Positions 25,965-40,425 of a stretch of DNA of 64,000 nucleotides are shown here, piece after piece. Location: NCBI RefSeq assembly GCF_010015445.1, contig NC_053115.1:11641524-11705523 (forward strand), given 5' to 3'. Within the stretch, counting starts at the first letter, position 1, and each line of letters starts with the position of its first letter. The notes beneath the pieces are model-generated. The model made no database searches. It saw only the letters and a program-made list of their open reading frames with translations, and was not told where the DNA came from. A program made the translations under genes and the position numbers. The DNA is from Perca fluviatilis (taxonomy: Eukaryota; Chordata; Actinopteri; Perciformes; Percidae).

Positions 25965-28512
25965 CATTTGTTACTCCTCCCACGCACACACCCATATACA
26001 CACACGCATGCATACCCACACCCACACAGACACACATACCTCCATCTTGGCAGTGTCAATAGCTGGCCAGAACATTGTCAAACCCACAGGGAGGAGGAAC
26101 CTGTCTCTGAAATGGCCACATTTGCTGTCGGAGGCCAACTGAACCACTTCCAGGGAGATGCTTCATTCAAACAGTAGCCAAGCTAAATTATAAATTAAAT
26201 ATAATAGTGAGGGCTTAATTGGTGTTAGCCAATTTAGAATGGCACTGTGCAATTAAGGTTATAGAGAAGGTATGGAGGAGACTGTGGGGAGGGTCTGTGT
26301 ACCTTTTTGTACCGGTTTGCTAATTCAGCAACGCAAACCAGTATTTGTGGCCAAGACCATTTTATGGTAGAGATGGTGTGGAGAACGGAGGGGTGTAAAG
26401 TAGCCAGGTGAAGTGAGAATAAGAAGGGAGGAGAAAGAGAAAGACTGAGTTGGGAGATAGTGGGTGGGGAGCGAGGGAGGGAGTCAAAGAGAGGACTGGA
26501 GGAGGGAGGGAAAGAAAGAAGACGCACAAACAAATGCTAGCCTTGGGAATAGATGCAATCAGCTCCGTCAGTCAGCTAATGACTAATTCCATGGAGAAAA
26601 GAGGGGAGCAGAAAGAGAGTAGCAATGGTTCGAGTAAATCAAAGAGAGAGAAAAACAGAGGGGCTGGGTGAAAGAGACTAAAATTGAAGGGGGAACAAGA
26701 GACAGACAGCGAGAAGAGAGATAGATGCGTACATGACTAATTAAAGACTCCATCAGTATGAAACATTTGAACCAAAGGAAAGGATGGATAAATATTTTAC
26801 CATGAAGAGGAGACGATGAGCTCTCTCTTTCTCTCACACACTCGGATGGGGAGAGAAGGAGGAATGCAGGGAAATAGAAAAGAGAGAGGCGGTGAAAAAG
26901 AAATAACCCTCAGAGAGAACGTGAACAACACTCTGTGCCCAGTGGGCCTCCTCCTAAATGCCTGATTCTTAATGTTGAAGGGCTTAGCAGATGGAAATGG
27001 TAAAGCCACAAGGTCATTTGCACCAATAATGGAGCCATTAGCTGTTTCTATGCTAGCTCCGCTAACGCTAAAAACAAGAACCTAAGCCACTGCTGGAACA
27101 AGTTGCTCCTCTTAATTAGCACTAAATGAAATCTCAACTGAATAAATTAGAGTGGACTTGCTGCCCTGCACACAATAAACTAATAACAAACGAGCCAAAG
27201 AAACTGAAGGGAGTTCCTTTTAGCCAACTGTTACGCTAAAGATTAGCCAGAGGTTATTAGACCAGCACGGGGGATTGGCTTTCCGCTTGGCTATCACCAA
27301 CTCTTATGCTAACAGGATTAGCCACAGGGTCAGTGCAATATGGCTAGCAGTGGTCAGGAGGCGAGCAGGCTAAAGACAGGCAGGCTGGGGACAAGTTACT
27401 GAGCCAGCTAACATTGTGAAAAGGCTCCAGGCTGAGGCTTTTCCCTCTGGGGGACATGGGGGGTGGGGGGTGTAATTAGTTAAGACGGCGGGAGACGCAA
27501 CCATGCTGTGTGAGAAGGATGAACACAGGGAGCTGTTGCATTTGGAGTTGTTTTTGTGTGTGTGTGTGTGTGTCTCAAGGGTGTGTGTATGAGGAAGAGA
27601 GAGAGCGAACTCTGTGCCCAGCTCAAACATCGTGGCCCTGAAATGCTTCCAAAGCATATGATAGCCATGTGACGACACATTGGCAACAACAAACCAAACA
27701 TTATTCCAGTAATCGCATTATCTGTTAACTAATAAAACCCTATATGCAAATGTATGCAGGTGAACACAAACGTGTATTTGATTGTATACACACAAACGTT
27801 AATCATCTTAACATCACTAAACCGGAGGAACTAATCAAAAACAATCTATTAAGAATCTATTAGCTTGGCAATGGGTAATCTGATAAGCCCGCTACAGTCG
27901 CTTCCCATAGGAGAGTGTGCATGTGTGTCTAGTGCTGTCTGCATTCTTCACAGTAGATTAGCTAATTTGATAGTAACTCACATATTTACACTCATTTACA
28001 CTCATCATTTGGTATAACGAAGATGAAGAAGCTTCTCACATCCTGTTATTTACAGAGATTTAAGGAAACCATCAAAGTGCTGTGTCTTGTTCCATTACAT
28101 GTCTTACTTCCATGATGCAAGTGTATCTCTCTGTAAACCGTCGATCATTCCTGCCACTTTATGGCTAAAGGGGTTATGCAGCTTCCAAGTGCGGTTGTTA
28201 AGGGCTTGTGGAGAGCTGTACAGTCATTTAAAGACAGTCCTTTCTAAGCCAAGGCATATAATGTGAGCTGCTGGGCTTAATTGCAAGGAAATGAGCGTGC
28301 GAGACGTAGTGCGAGCGTGTGTGTGCCTGTAGGTAGATACTGCCACTGTGTGCCAAAGGTAATCTATGCCCGCTGTGCCAGTCACACCTAACCCTCTAGA
28401 CACTGTGCCACCACTCCAACGTGCCCCAGTGTGTGTCCAAGTTTGTATAGACCTGCATGAGTGTGCTTATTTTGGCTTGTTAGCTTGAGATACAACATCC
28501 CTTCTGGTGTCA

Positions 28513-28514
<2 letters not shown>

Positions 28515-28604
<90 letters not shown>
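28515..28604. repeat. (GT)n microsatellite
   Basis: Uninterrupted GT array of about 90 bp. Confidence 0.98.
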
Positions 28605-28605
<1 letters not shown>

Positions 28606-29557
28606 GTCAGTGAGTGTGCCCCTGGAGCCTTGGCACTGCGCCATCCACCAGGTGTGCTGTTGTCTGAATATGTCGGCATGGACAGAGATATGCCAGGACA
28701 CTAAATCCTCAACCCACAATTTCCCTCTCTATGAGCACAAATCATGCTCCATCTCACCACCAATGACAATTTGCTGCAAATCTGACCAAACCCTTCCCTT
28801 ATATTTCTCAATATGGAATTATAACACTTGACATATGAGAGTAAAATGTACAGAAATACAAAAAAAAGTTAAACGTATGTAACATCGCAAGAAAAGCAGG
28901 GATTCTTTGATGTTCTATCCCAAGATGTCTAATGGAGATGACCTAGAAACAGGCTGGCCTTGTCCTCACTTGGATCATGTGAGCATCCCAGCTTGCATCC
29001 AGACTCCGCTAATCTTCCCTTAAAAATGGATTCTAGCATGGTACATTTATTATTCATCTCCCTCGCTCTCTTTTTTCCTTCCGTCTCCTTTTCTCACTGC
29101 TTTCTTTACCTCTCTCCTCTATTCCTTACCTTGCCTCATTAACCCCTGGTAGTAGTGAATTAGGATGGGAACGCCAAGGTAGTGAATGAGTGCCATGCAG
29201 TGCAGTCACACGCTGTTGGACGGGCTAAAGTGCATTAGCGCACTGAGATTATCAAGGGCTGAACTGTTTTTATCAATGGCATTAGCTAACAAAGGAGCCC
29301 ACTGTAACTTATCCTGCGCTTTAAAAGTGATTAGCTTTGAACATTTTGCACTGCACTGGTGAAATTACTGAGTAATAGTTGGCGCCGAGTTAAGATTTGC
29401 ATTTGAGTACAATCAACTTGCAGTAATTCATAGTGTCCCTTAATGTCACGAGTGCTTGGTAGTCAGGTAGGAAATATGGATCATTATGGCAAATGAGGCT
29501 CTTGTAGGATAAAAGTGTGCAGTTAGAGACACTGGTTTAATGAGACTGTGTGGGTGG

Positions 29558-29560
<3 letters not shown>

Positions 29561-29646
<86 letters not shown>

Positions 29647-29676
29647 CGTGTGCGTGTGCGTGTGTGTGTGTGTGTG
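29561..29676. repeat. (GT)n microsatellite with GCGT interruptions
   Basis: About 80 bp of pure GT, then GCGTGT units (29641-29660), then GT again. Confidence 0.97.
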
Positions 29677-30982
29677 AGATTGGGTGACATTCAATCTTTT
29701 AAGACCCCTCATTACTGTCTACCCAACTTAAGTGCTACAACACATTTTGTAAGATGTGAAAGTATGTGTGTATGCAAGGTTGTGCACATGCTTTTACATG
29801 CAAACTTCTAACATGTATGTACATTTAGATCTCTGTACTGTACTATGTACTGTGTGTGTGTGTATGTGTGCGCGCTCTGCCCTTCCCTTTAATGAGAGAA
29901 AATGATTAGAGAAAAATAGCGTTCACTGCATTTCCTCTCAACGAACACAACGCTCAACTACAATATTATCAGGGAGAGGAATATTTGATCACAGAAGGAG
30001 ATAGACGGACAGAGCCGAAAGAGAATATGTAAGGAGCAGATAAAATAGAGAAAATGAGAGAGAGAACAGAAGCAGAGAGGCCACGTGAAGAAGCAATGGA
30101 TGATTCCTATTACTTATTCATAACTGTAGTTTTACAGTGGCTATTTGAGTTAGAATGAGAGTTATGGATGCCTTTTAGAAATTTTTTTAAACGTATAATA
30201 TCCAACAATCTATTTGGCTGCTACTCCTAAACTGATAAAAGCAGAGGTGGTTGCACCTGAGGCCTGAAGTCATACCTACATCTTATATTTACTGTGTGCA
30301 ATTCTGCAATGACGCCCTCCAAGGCTTGAGTGTGTCTCATGTATAAATATGTGTATAAATATGTGTGTCTGTGTGAGAGTCCACAGGGGAGATGTCGTGT
30401 GCTTTGTTCGGTTGAGTTAGCCACACAAGTGGACCTGCCAGCAGATGGGGAAAAGACTCAAGCTGGCAATGACGAGAGATAATTGACATCCACATTCTTC
30501 AGCAGGACGCAAACACACGTCGTTCTCAAAACCTTGTACAGATCGGGAAGCTAGCTGGCCGGCTAGTTCATTTGATTAGGTTGATTTCATGCTAGGTTGA
30601 ATGGTAAGAAAGGGCACTTGTGTTGAGATAGGAAAAAGATATACCGTATATGCTTGGCTTGTCACACTCACATTATGGCTTAACGGGGCTGTATGTAATC
30701 TGAAAACGTAATTTAAAAGCTGTGCTGTCAGAAGAGAAACCTAACCGCCGCAGAAAATGACACATTTTGCTGTTAATTTGGGAACATCCTGATAAGATTG
30801 GATGACTGATGGTGCTCTGGGAAAGAGCTAAATTAAGTGGAAAAACTCAGCGTAAAAAGCAAAGTGTAAATTATCTGTTTTGTCTTGGGCGTCTGGTCTT
30901 AAATTCTATTCACTCTACCGTATCTGATCCCTTTCATCATTCTCTGCATCTCCATTTCCCCAGTCTCTTTCTCATCCGTTCT

Positions 30983-30995
30983 GCGTGTGCGTGCG

Positions 30996-31029
<34 letters not shown>

Positions 31030-31030
31030 A

Positions 31031-31060
<30 letters not shown>
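30983..31060. repeat. (GCGT)/(GT)n(GA)n compound microsatellite
   Basis: GTGC steps, about 13 GT units, a GA step, then a GA run at 31039-31060. Confidence 0.95.
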
Positions 31061-31063
<3 letters not shown>

Positions 31064-33169
31064 CGCATGCAGTTGTGTGAACTAATGACCGAGGGCTACC
31101 AAACGCCTGCACAAAGCCAGCCTCTGTTCTGCTGCCCGGGCCATACAACTCATGGCACGGCTGGCTGAGCCAAATGATGACACAAACTACATACACACAC
31201 AAGAACAAAGTCACTATAGCATATTTTCCGGCTAGGATTTTCAGTTTAGAATCATATCAACCAGAAAGATAACGCACACATACTGAGACTGATAGAAAGA
31301 GTTAACACACAGACATTTTTTTCCCTTCATCCCTCCCTCCTGGTCAAATATCATTGGTGTTTCCACAGTGTGTTTATTTGTTCCTTTTTGGGTGGAGGTC
31401 CTGCCTATAAAGGCTGGGAGGTGGACACAGACATTTGAAAGCAAACCACAAAAACGCACACACACACACGAGTTTGACAGGGCAGCACTATGCACCAGTG
31501 GAATAACAATCATCAGTCAATTATGCCATGACATGGTCTCCTGATGGTGACACCGGCAGTCCCAGTGGAATACATCAGCGACTCCACACAGCAATATACA
31601 CTTAGAAACGACAAACTGTCACTTGTCATTAACCCCTAAAATGCCGCGTGACGTGACCAGTGTAGTTACTATAAAAACACAGAGGATGTAAAAGATGACA
31701 TAAAAACAGATTTAATGGTCAACTACTGCAGCCAGTTTTGAATATTTTTTTTTTAAATGGTTATTATTTTTTATAATTTATCTTGCCAATCTTTATAATA
31801 CTTTTTATCAAATAAAACTAGCGACCAAACTCACACAATCGGATGTCAAGAACTATCTTTCATAAAAAAACAAACAACTGTGCCTTAAAGAGGCCTACTG
31901 CAGGTAGCAGCTATTCCATATCAAATCCCACCAATCACTGTTCATGTTTAGATTGACGCTGCTTGGCTGATGACAGAGCTGATAGGGGTTCACGTTCTTG
32001 CTCAAGGACACCTAAACAGAACCCATTCTAATTAGTTTATGGGAACACTTTGGCCGGTGCAGAGGTCAATCATGTTATCTTTTAGTTGTTAGACTTTAAC
32101 ACTAACCAACAGGCACTCTGCTGCGCTCAGTTTAAAGAATCACAGTTTGAAGGACTTTAATCCTGTATTGATGAACTTTTAAAATTCATATGTGAACAAT
32201 AGTCTTACTTTTCCAGTGTGTTTTGTTGTTGTTACACTAGTCATTAAAGTCTTATGTTGGAAGTGACTGTTCCTGCTGTTGTAAGAAACCCTGAGATTGC
32301 TTCATTGATGCCCTGATCAGATGAATGGCAGCAACCTCCCAGGGCACCCACCTGAGCCTGGCACGGCCACAATGGGCACACAGCGGGCACTGGAGGCTCC
32401 TACCACCTGGCCCACCGGCCACATACACACAGCAGATGGCTCGATTCGGCCCCCTGATGGAGGGCGCAGCTGAGGAATCCTAACATGTGTTTGTGTGTAA
32501 ATGTGTGTGCCGTTTCAAAACAAGCATAGGCAATAGGTATTGGATTATTGACTAGGATCCTCTCTTTTGTCTGGTGTCCTCAGGCCACCTATTGAGATTG
32601 GGTATATGCACGCGCAAATGTGTGTGGGTCATGGTGAATGCCCTTTCATTGTCGATGCTCAACAGTCCCTTAAAAGTGCAGAAGTGGCCGAAAGAATCAC
32701 TTGAAGGTCCATCTGCTCACTGCTTTACAACACAGACAGAGGCTGCTTAGTTATGGTGTTTCTTTAAATGGGATGACACAAAAAGGAGAAAGTGAGATGT
32801 GATACAGCATCTAAAGCTAGCGTGCTAACAGATGAACAGGCTCACACAGTGACCAATGACAGGCCAAGCCAAGCAGACAGAACAAAATGAACCCGTCAAA
32901 GGGAATAGAGGCTTTTAATCCTAAATATTAAGTGCAGCGGATGGCCGGTCCGCCGCTGTGTCCTTGACCGCAGCGGTATTCAGGTGACCGCTGGAATTAG
33001 TTAATCACACCAGTGGACATCACCTCTCTTCATCACTTCCTTCTTTCCTCTGCCTCCTCTTGCTCTTCTCTCTATCTGCTCCATCTTTTTATCTATCTAT
33101 CTATCTCCCTTCCTCTTCCTGTATCTCTCCTATCGTCCCATCAAACCAGGACTCATTAGTTAAAGTGTC

Positions 33170-33170
<1 letters not shown>

Positions 33171-33249
<79 letters not shown>
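33171..33249. repeat. (GT)n microsatellite
   Basis: Uninterrupted GT array of about 79 bp; a short (TATC)n lies upstream at 33089-33106. Confidence 0.98.
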
Positions 33250-33251
<2 letters not shown>

Positions 33252-34028
33252 AGAGCACAGAGGGACTTCATTAGTGCATTAAACACGTTGTTTGTGCCAC
33301 CGTCTTGTTGCTGTGGACAACCTTGAGCACTAGATTCGGTTAAAAATAGATTGAGTGTAGATAAGACACGATATTAAAGCGCTTCATGTCCAGCCAAATT
33401 ACAAATGAAGAGATGCTTCAGGTAAAATAATGTTGTTAAGGTTGTTTATTTCTTTTCTTTTTTTAATCTATATAGCCATGATCATTAAAGTTTTCCCATT
33501 ATTTTTGTACCTGCAAATACAGTGCTTTGGCTTTTTCAAATTCTGTCAATCCTTCCCCTCTCGTACTCTCAAAGTGAGACAGAAACAATCTTTTAAGCAC
33601 AGTCATCCATCCTACAAATATCCTCCCTGTTTCTAGCCCTCTCTTCCTTCCTCACCCTCAGGCATGGCTATATAAACAGCATTCAATGCTAGTGCTCTCC
33701 AGAGGGAAGTGTAAGAACAGGAACACGCTCCACCGTGGCATAATGGTCTGCACGTACTCCCACAAAAGCATCAAAAGCTAAAAACACACTCATGCAAAAA
33801 ACAGATCCTGATGACTCAAACACCTTATTTTACTGGTAAGATAATAAGCAGACATAAAAAAATACAAAAAAAATACTTATGGAAACAATGACCCGCAAAA
33901 ACACAAGAGTAGAAGAGGACGCATCAGTGAGGAAGCATCTGTTATCACACGCTTCTGATTCAGTTACTTTGCCTTTTTTCTCTTCCTGCTTTACTGTTGT
34001 TTTTTCTAGCACTGCTATGATTCTCTGA

Positions 34029-34131
<103 letters not shown>

Positions 34132-34403
34132 TGTGTGTCAGGTTTTAGATATTGTTCCATCTATGCAAATTGAATATTTTCCAAGACCAGATTTCTTGTT
34201 GTTTTGGGGGGGGTTTCTGTCTAAAACAGAAGGCAGCCAAAAGAACTGCAGGCTCTTTGGCTCCATTGTGTCACACACACACACACACACACCTAAACAA
34301 CAAACCTTTCCAACCTGTTTCACCATTGTTGCAATTGCTCGTTCATCAGTACAGTCACTCTGACTCAGTCCCCACTCAAACTCACACAGTCACACACACA
34401 CAG

Positions 34404-34499
<96 letters not shown>
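34404..34499. repeat. (CA)n microsatellite
   Basis: CA array of about 96 bp preceded by CAGTCACACA steps. Confidence 0.98.
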
Positions 34500-34501
<2 letters not shown>

Positions 34502-34890
34502 GAACCAGCGTGCACACCAGCAGAGAAGAAAAGACGATAGCTAAATAAATAAAGGGACTACTGCCAAGCTAAGTGAATGGGTGTCACTTTGACAAATGCA
34601 TAGCGCTGAATCTTAGTCAACACTCTATTGTTTGTTGTCTCTCGCTCCACATTGCAACACATACACACAACCAAATCCATGCCATCGCAAGCGTACACAT
34701 TATTATGCATACTGTGAGCAACAAACACACAAACACTGCGTGCATACACAAACCCGCATTAAAAGCACACAAGCTGATTATACATTCATAATATTGAATG
34801 GATGGCAGGTCTTGAGCAGTGCGGGCGGAAAACAGGGTGAATTCTAATGAGGTAGCATTTACCCCGAGAGCTCCGTCGTCCATAGACTGG

Positions 34891-35051
<161 letters not shown>

Positions 35052-35402
35052 GACATGACACAGTAACGAATACCCAGGCTGCACACATGCACGTTACATC
35101 GACAGAATCTTAGTTATGGCACATTGTAAGAGTGTACATCTAAAATACAATCTCCGTGTCAACCAAGAATATCTTCCAACACAATAGGGTAAAACAGATG
35201 TATCAGTGTGGTCAAAATGTGTGTCTGATGTTGACACAAACCCCAAACAGCTAGTGTGGAAATATACCTTAAAAAAAAGACAACAAAACCCATTAAGAAA
35301 TTCACTGCTTAACTGTTCTACTAAGTTATATACATACAAAGTTAAATCAAGCAGAGTTCATCTGAAAGTCAGACTGTACCAGAACACAGAAAGTTGAAAA
35401 CT

Positions 35403-35447
35403 CCATCCATCCATCCATCCATCCATCCATCCATCCATCCATCCATC
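35403..35447. repeat. (CATC)n tetranucleotide repeat
   Basis: About 11 CATC units, 0.5 kb downstream (transcript sense) of the 183-nt exon. Confidence 0.96.
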
Positions 35448-35933
35448 ACGGCTCTATCTCTCTGTCCTACCGTACATCTAGCCACCTGAATCAATCCACA
35501 CTACACAGCTGACCAGAACAGAAAAGCCATTCACCAGTCATAGCTGTTGGATTGATTGAAGGCAAGCTCTTAAAATTAGAGGCGAGGCGGTACGTGGCAT
35601 TGGGATACAGCAGTAACATTTTATGTGTGACGTGACTAACATGACAATCGATGAGGGAGTAGCCGCAGACTTGCTTTAAATTGCTCGTTAAACGAACAGG
35701 TTTTAAAGAGGCACTTGAATGCCCAGTTGGAAATAGCCAATAGTGAGAAAAATGGAGTTGACTGCATTTAATCTTAGTGTAAAAAGTGCCTGCAGAGTGC
35801 TTCGTGTAAATGAACAACGATTAAGCTGCGAGCATACAGTTCATTAAGTGAACAATAACCACCACTGGCTTATTCAATTTATAGGATAAGGAAAAAATGC
35901 ATAAAAAAGGCACAAAAAAAAAATCATTCCTAC

Positions 35934-36116
35934 CTTCTTCAGTTTGCCATTCCGCGTGCCGACAAAAGCCACGGTGTTGCCACGGTAGTCGTATGCCGCC
36001 ACCGAGGTCATGCCATCATCTTTGTCGATGAAGAGGGGCGTGCCCTCGATGGTGCTGGTTCCCCCCAGAGGCTGGTTGAAGTCCTGGCCGCAGAAGTTAT
36101 CGTCTATCTGCAGGGG
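35934..36116 (-). CDS. plxna1: Plexin-A1, second coding exon (sema domain)
   Basis: This 183-nt exon encodes residues 395-455, continuing the semaphorin-binding sema propeller. It begins [19 protein letters not shown] and ends GTRNGKLKK. The [24 protein letters not shown] stretch (given here only as a landmark across codons 23-46 of the exon) is closest to PLXNA1; the A3 and A4 paralogues differ clearly in this segment. On the minus strand the acceptor is TTTCCTTCCACCAG before 36116 and the donor is AAG|GTAGGA at 35934/35933. Both ends are phase 0 and the length is a multiple of three, so skipping would remove 61 residues without a frameshift. It lies 15.7 kb downstream of the first coding exon in transcript direction. 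Confidence 0.95.
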
Positions 36117-37493
36117 CTGGTGGAAGGAAAAAAAGACAACAATCAGACTAGAGGGTTGACGGAAGAATAACATTTTTTCAAAATTCAATTCTGAGAATGT
36201 CATCTTTATAGTGTTAATTTTGTATCCTAATAAGAAGAAAAAAAAGACAAATGTAAGTAGTTAGAGGCACTTTCTATGGGTTGGGTCAATTAGATTTGGT
36301 GTGTCAATTGTGTATTAAAATGTTCTAGAATACCACAAAGTCTATTATATCTTGTGTACTTTTCTGATTCTGTACATTCACAGTGTACACTTCAAATAAT
36401 GTCCTTTTTTTGAATTTCACGTATTTTTATTAAACAGTTCAAAGAATAGAGAGAAGAAGGACTGGGAGAGAGCAGGGAATGAAAAATAACAAAGGTCTGG
36501 ATCAAACCTAAGACATAAAGCGCCTTAGCGCAGTCATTTCCAAAGAAGCTACTCAAATAAAATCTTCAAACCAGCAGAGCCATCTAAGAGTCCACTTGTT
36601 ACTTGTTTCTGTATCACAGCACGAATACAGACAGGGCTATAGGGGCATCATCTGACTTCCACGCTTTTACGTGATTATCTTACATGTTAAGCAGCCTATT
36701 CAAACATGAGCCATTCATAAACACACCCTTCTTTCTCCCAGAACAGAATCCCACCATGCAAAACCTTCAGCATTTTGTCAAGTGTACAGTCACGGTGGTG
36801 ACATGGCGGTAATGCTGGTGGTGACCATGTGACAATATCTGGAGCATTCCAGTGTCACGAGGGGCCCATCGCCCCAGGCAATCCGCTGACCCATATGATG
36901 CCTTAACCACTCGCCACTCACAAACACAGAGCATGATCAGTTGCCTATGAATTAGGGTTAATGTGCCACAGACAATGAATGGTTTGTTAAACCAACACAT
37001 TTTGTACAGACAGAAATTGACAATTCATTTGATAACTGACTGTTTAAGAAACACCCACGTGCTAAATATTAACTTTTTCCAGGTTCTCAAATGTGAGAAT
37101 TCCACATTTTTCTATGTTTTATTTCATTGTTGGTTTTTTTTTCACAAAATTAGCAATTTAATGACATCAACTTGGGCTCCGGGAAATTGTGATGGACATT
37201 TCTGACGCTTTATCAACTTATTGAAAATAATTGTTTTAATGACAGCTAATGAAAGTAGTAGGTAGTTACTATCCCAATGTTTGATAACAAACAACATTGT
37301 GTGTTAATCCAAAAAAAAGTACTCATTGGATGCTGCTTTGGCAAAACTGTTTTTGACAGAGACCAAATGTGTGTTAGTGCAAGAGTGCAGGCGTGTGTGT
37401 GTGTGTGTGTGTCAGATGCGAGGTCGCTGACTGACTGCTAAAGTGTAAAACTCAATGGGCATCAGTGTGTCAACCAGAGCCAACAGACACACA

Positions 37494-37497
<4 letters not shown>

Positions 37498-37548
<51 letters not shown>
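37498..37548. repeat. (CT)n microsatellite
   Basis: Pure CT array of about 51 bp, 1.4 kb upstream (transcript sense) of the 183-nt exon; (GA)n in the RNA. Confidence 0.97.
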
Positions 37549-37551
<3 letters not shown>

Positions 37552-38112
37552 GAGTGTGTAAATGGCGGAGTAATCCACAGTCTTATCACTACATCATCTG
37601 ATTGATCCACACAGGAGAAAAGATAACACTCCCCTCCCTCCCTCACTCGCCCTCCCTCCCCATCTGCCTAAATTGCCTGCAGCTCAGCACATGTCAATAA
37701 CCAGTTATTCTCCCTTTTTCTACTTTCTCACTCTTTTTCTCCATCTCCTTTCAGCTGATACAGTAACTAAGCAAACATCAATATCCCCTCCCTGTCCTTT
37801 TCTACCTGCGTCTATCCATCCCTTCTCGCCTAATCGCTTTGCATCTCCCTCTTCATCCATCCCTCCTCGGCAAGTCCCCCTCTGCCTCCATCTCTCACTT
37901 AGTTGCTACTCTTTCTTCTGTCCTGAGCACACCTCTTTGACCTGCATTATGTTCTCCAAAGAGTGTAGAGTGTGTGTGTAGGGTGGTAAGACTATTAAAT
38001 GGGAGTCAACAAAGAGCTTGCTCCATTTTGCGTTCCTTTTTTGTTCCTTTGCACAGTGATGTGACATGGTGAAAGCAAAGAAAAAAAAAGAAAATAAGAC
38101 ATTTTTATTGTG

Positions 38113-38115
<3 letters not shown>

Positions 38116-38176
<61 letters not shown>
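38116..38176. repeat. (GT)n microsatellite
   Basis: Pure GT array of about 61 bp; (CA)n in the RNA, 2 kb upstream of the 183-nt exon. Confidence 0.97.
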
Positions 38177-38179
<3 letters not shown>

Positions 38180-38321
38180 AACACACACAGCCATTACCTG
38201 AAACATCTTTTTTTGTAACAACTAATCGCTTGGGGGCAATTTATTTCCTCTGAACAAAGGCAACTGACACCACAACACACACTGACAAAAACACATGTGA
38301 GGACCTGTAAACCTGCGCGCA

Positions 38322-38445
<124 letters not shown>

Positions 38446-38611
38446 GCCTCTGCGTTATTTTCTGCTTGTACACACAGATTTGGCTACAAGCAACAAAGCA
38501 ATTCCTGTCGTCTTAATATGAAATACAACTGGGGGCAACAATTTTAAACCATATAGTCATGGGAAAGAAATCCATCAATCTGGACTAGAGTCAACCCCGC
38601 TTCCCGCTTCC

Positions 38612-38612
<1 letters not shown>

Positions 38613-38653
<41 letters not shown>
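38613..38653. repeat. (CA)n microsatellite
   Basis: Pure CA array of about 41 bp. Confidence 0.96.
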
Positions 38654-38657
<4 letters not shown>

Positions 38658-38783
38658 AATACCGTCAGAGCCTAAGGAAAACAAGTTAAACGGGTTAATC
38701 CATCTTCTATGGAAAAGACTCACTATCGGAAATACTGTATATAGCAGCCCCAAGAGTCCATAAGGGTTAAAAAACATCACTAC

Positions 38784-38847
38784 ACACACAATGCACACAC
38801 TAGCGCACACACACACACACACACTAGCGCACACACACACACTAGCG

Positions 38848-38910
<63 letters not shown>
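38784..38910. repeat. (CA)n array punctuated by TAGCG
   Basis: CA runs separated by ACTAGCGCAC three times (about 38800, 38823, 38844), then about 60 bp of pure CA. It looks like a small higher-order tandem duplication. Confidence 0.93.
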
Positions 38911-38913
<3 letters not shown>

Positions 38914-39375
38914 GCTGATACAAGTCTCTCTAGGGCACTGGAGGGTAAAGGTGCTATAGCATTCCTGTAGGTTAGGAAGGTTTAAACAGCATGGATCAGC
39001 ATGGAATAAACGGCGTTTCCCTTGAGGTTGGAAAGCATTTTTAATGGAGGATACATTCTTATGTTGGTTCCGCAATTTAAGGCACTAAAAGATCCCCATG
39101 TGAATTGGAGCTGATATTTGGTATGGAAAGAATATTGCCCCTGTGGTCTCTGCAGGGTTACCGCCTGGAGAACGTATTTAACGTTCTGCAGTGTTTTCAA
39201 AGACGCCGAACTCCGTCAGGGATGAAAGAGTTAAGCCAACAACCTTCCACTGACTTTGGCAGCAGGGTCTTACAAATGCAGAAGAGGAGGTTTCTCGTTT
39301 AGATTTTCGAGGGGTGCATGTGGCACTGAATGAAAGTTGTGGATTTGCAGTTTACTGGTGCTTGTTCTTTTCTTC

Positions 39376-39914
39376 TTAAAGTGCTCATATTATGCTTTTG
39401 GGCTTTTTCCCTTTCCTTTATTGTGTTATATATATATATATATCTCTCTTTTGTGTGTGTGTTGTTTCATGTTATAGGTTTACAAAGTAAAAAAAAGCCC
39501 AAAGTCCACCCCAAAAGGGACTTACCATCTCAAACAGAAAACAATGTTCACCAACTGCTCCAAACAGCTCTATTGTAGTCCAGCCTTTACTTCCGTGACA
39601 AACGTTCGTCACTTTGTAACACACGTTATAATGCTCGCCTAGCTGCTAGCGTGGCACGCCCTCATACTCTGCTTCTGACTGGCTAGTAGTCCTTACCTAG
39701 CTACTGCGCATGTGCGACTCCCGACAAAGATGGAAGTGTGATGCCTCACTCTGTAGCTAAAACAGAGAGCTCAACACCCAGGGTGAAAAGAGGAGCTGCA
39801 GCACAACAAAAATTTATTAATTGGGCTCCGGGAAATTAATTAAACCTTGTAAGTCTATTCTGGTACAACCTCTAAATACAATTATGAACATGAAAATGAG
39901 GATATTATGAGCAC
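39376..39914. mobile_element. MITE with TTAAAGTGCTCATATTATGC terminus
   Basis: The left end, TTAAAGTGCTCATATTATGC, is matched inverted by GATATTATGAGCAC at the right. I recognise this as a very abundant MITE family in percomorph fish. The last bases of the right end are degraded, so no target duplication is visible. It is about 539 bp and contains no coding sequence. Confidence 0.8.
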
Positions 39915-40084
39915 TCACAAAAAAAGGAGTGAATGTGTAAAAACTAAAAACACAAGCTAATGATGCTTTTTTCCTACCACTCTAATGACTTCTAATCTAT
40001 TATTTCACAAAAAAAGTAGGTTTTTATTTAAAACATTATTGTATATTTGTACATTACATATGAGGGTCGTAGCCAATGCTTATT

Positions 40085-40180
40085 TTCATTATTGATCAAT
40101 CAATTGCTTTGGCTATAAAATGTAGCAAATAAAGCAAAAAAATGCCCATCACAAGTTCTCAAAGCCCAAGGTGACATTGA
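40085..40180 (+). repeat. Dispersed teleost repeat fragment, copy B
   Basis: Shares CTATAAA, AAAAATGCCCATCACAA and the following AAAGCCCAAGGTGACA context with the copy at 11581-11642. Confidence 0.6.
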
Positions 40181-40189
40181 GCCCAAGGA

Positions 40190-40425
40190 CTACATCCAAA
40201 TTCCCATAATTTCCAATAATTTCCAAATTGGAATGTTTAAAAAATTCCCCAGCTAAACTTTCCATGGAAAGCAATATTAAAAATATACAGTTTATTCCCA
40301 TTAATTCCCATTTATTCCCATGAAAGTTTCCAAACTGGAATGTTTCCAAAATTCTCCGGCTAAACTTTCCATGGAAAGTTTCTGGAAATTTACCGGAAAA
40401 TTTCCGCCCCTTTGCAACCCCAACC
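40190..40425. repeat. Dispersed repeat with internal duplicated unit
   Basis: A unit of about 54 bp (TTTCCAAAYTGGAATGTTT through CTAAACTTTCCATGGAAAG) occurs twice, at about 40217-40270 and 40326-40379. The right end, GGAAAATTTCCGCCCCTTTG, is typical of a common fish repeat. Confidence 0.65.

Noticed and set aside
35403..35447. CATC repeat and other evenly spaced units considered as CRISPR arrays
   Set aside because: They are head-to-tail simple repeats without unique spacers, in a vertebrate genome.
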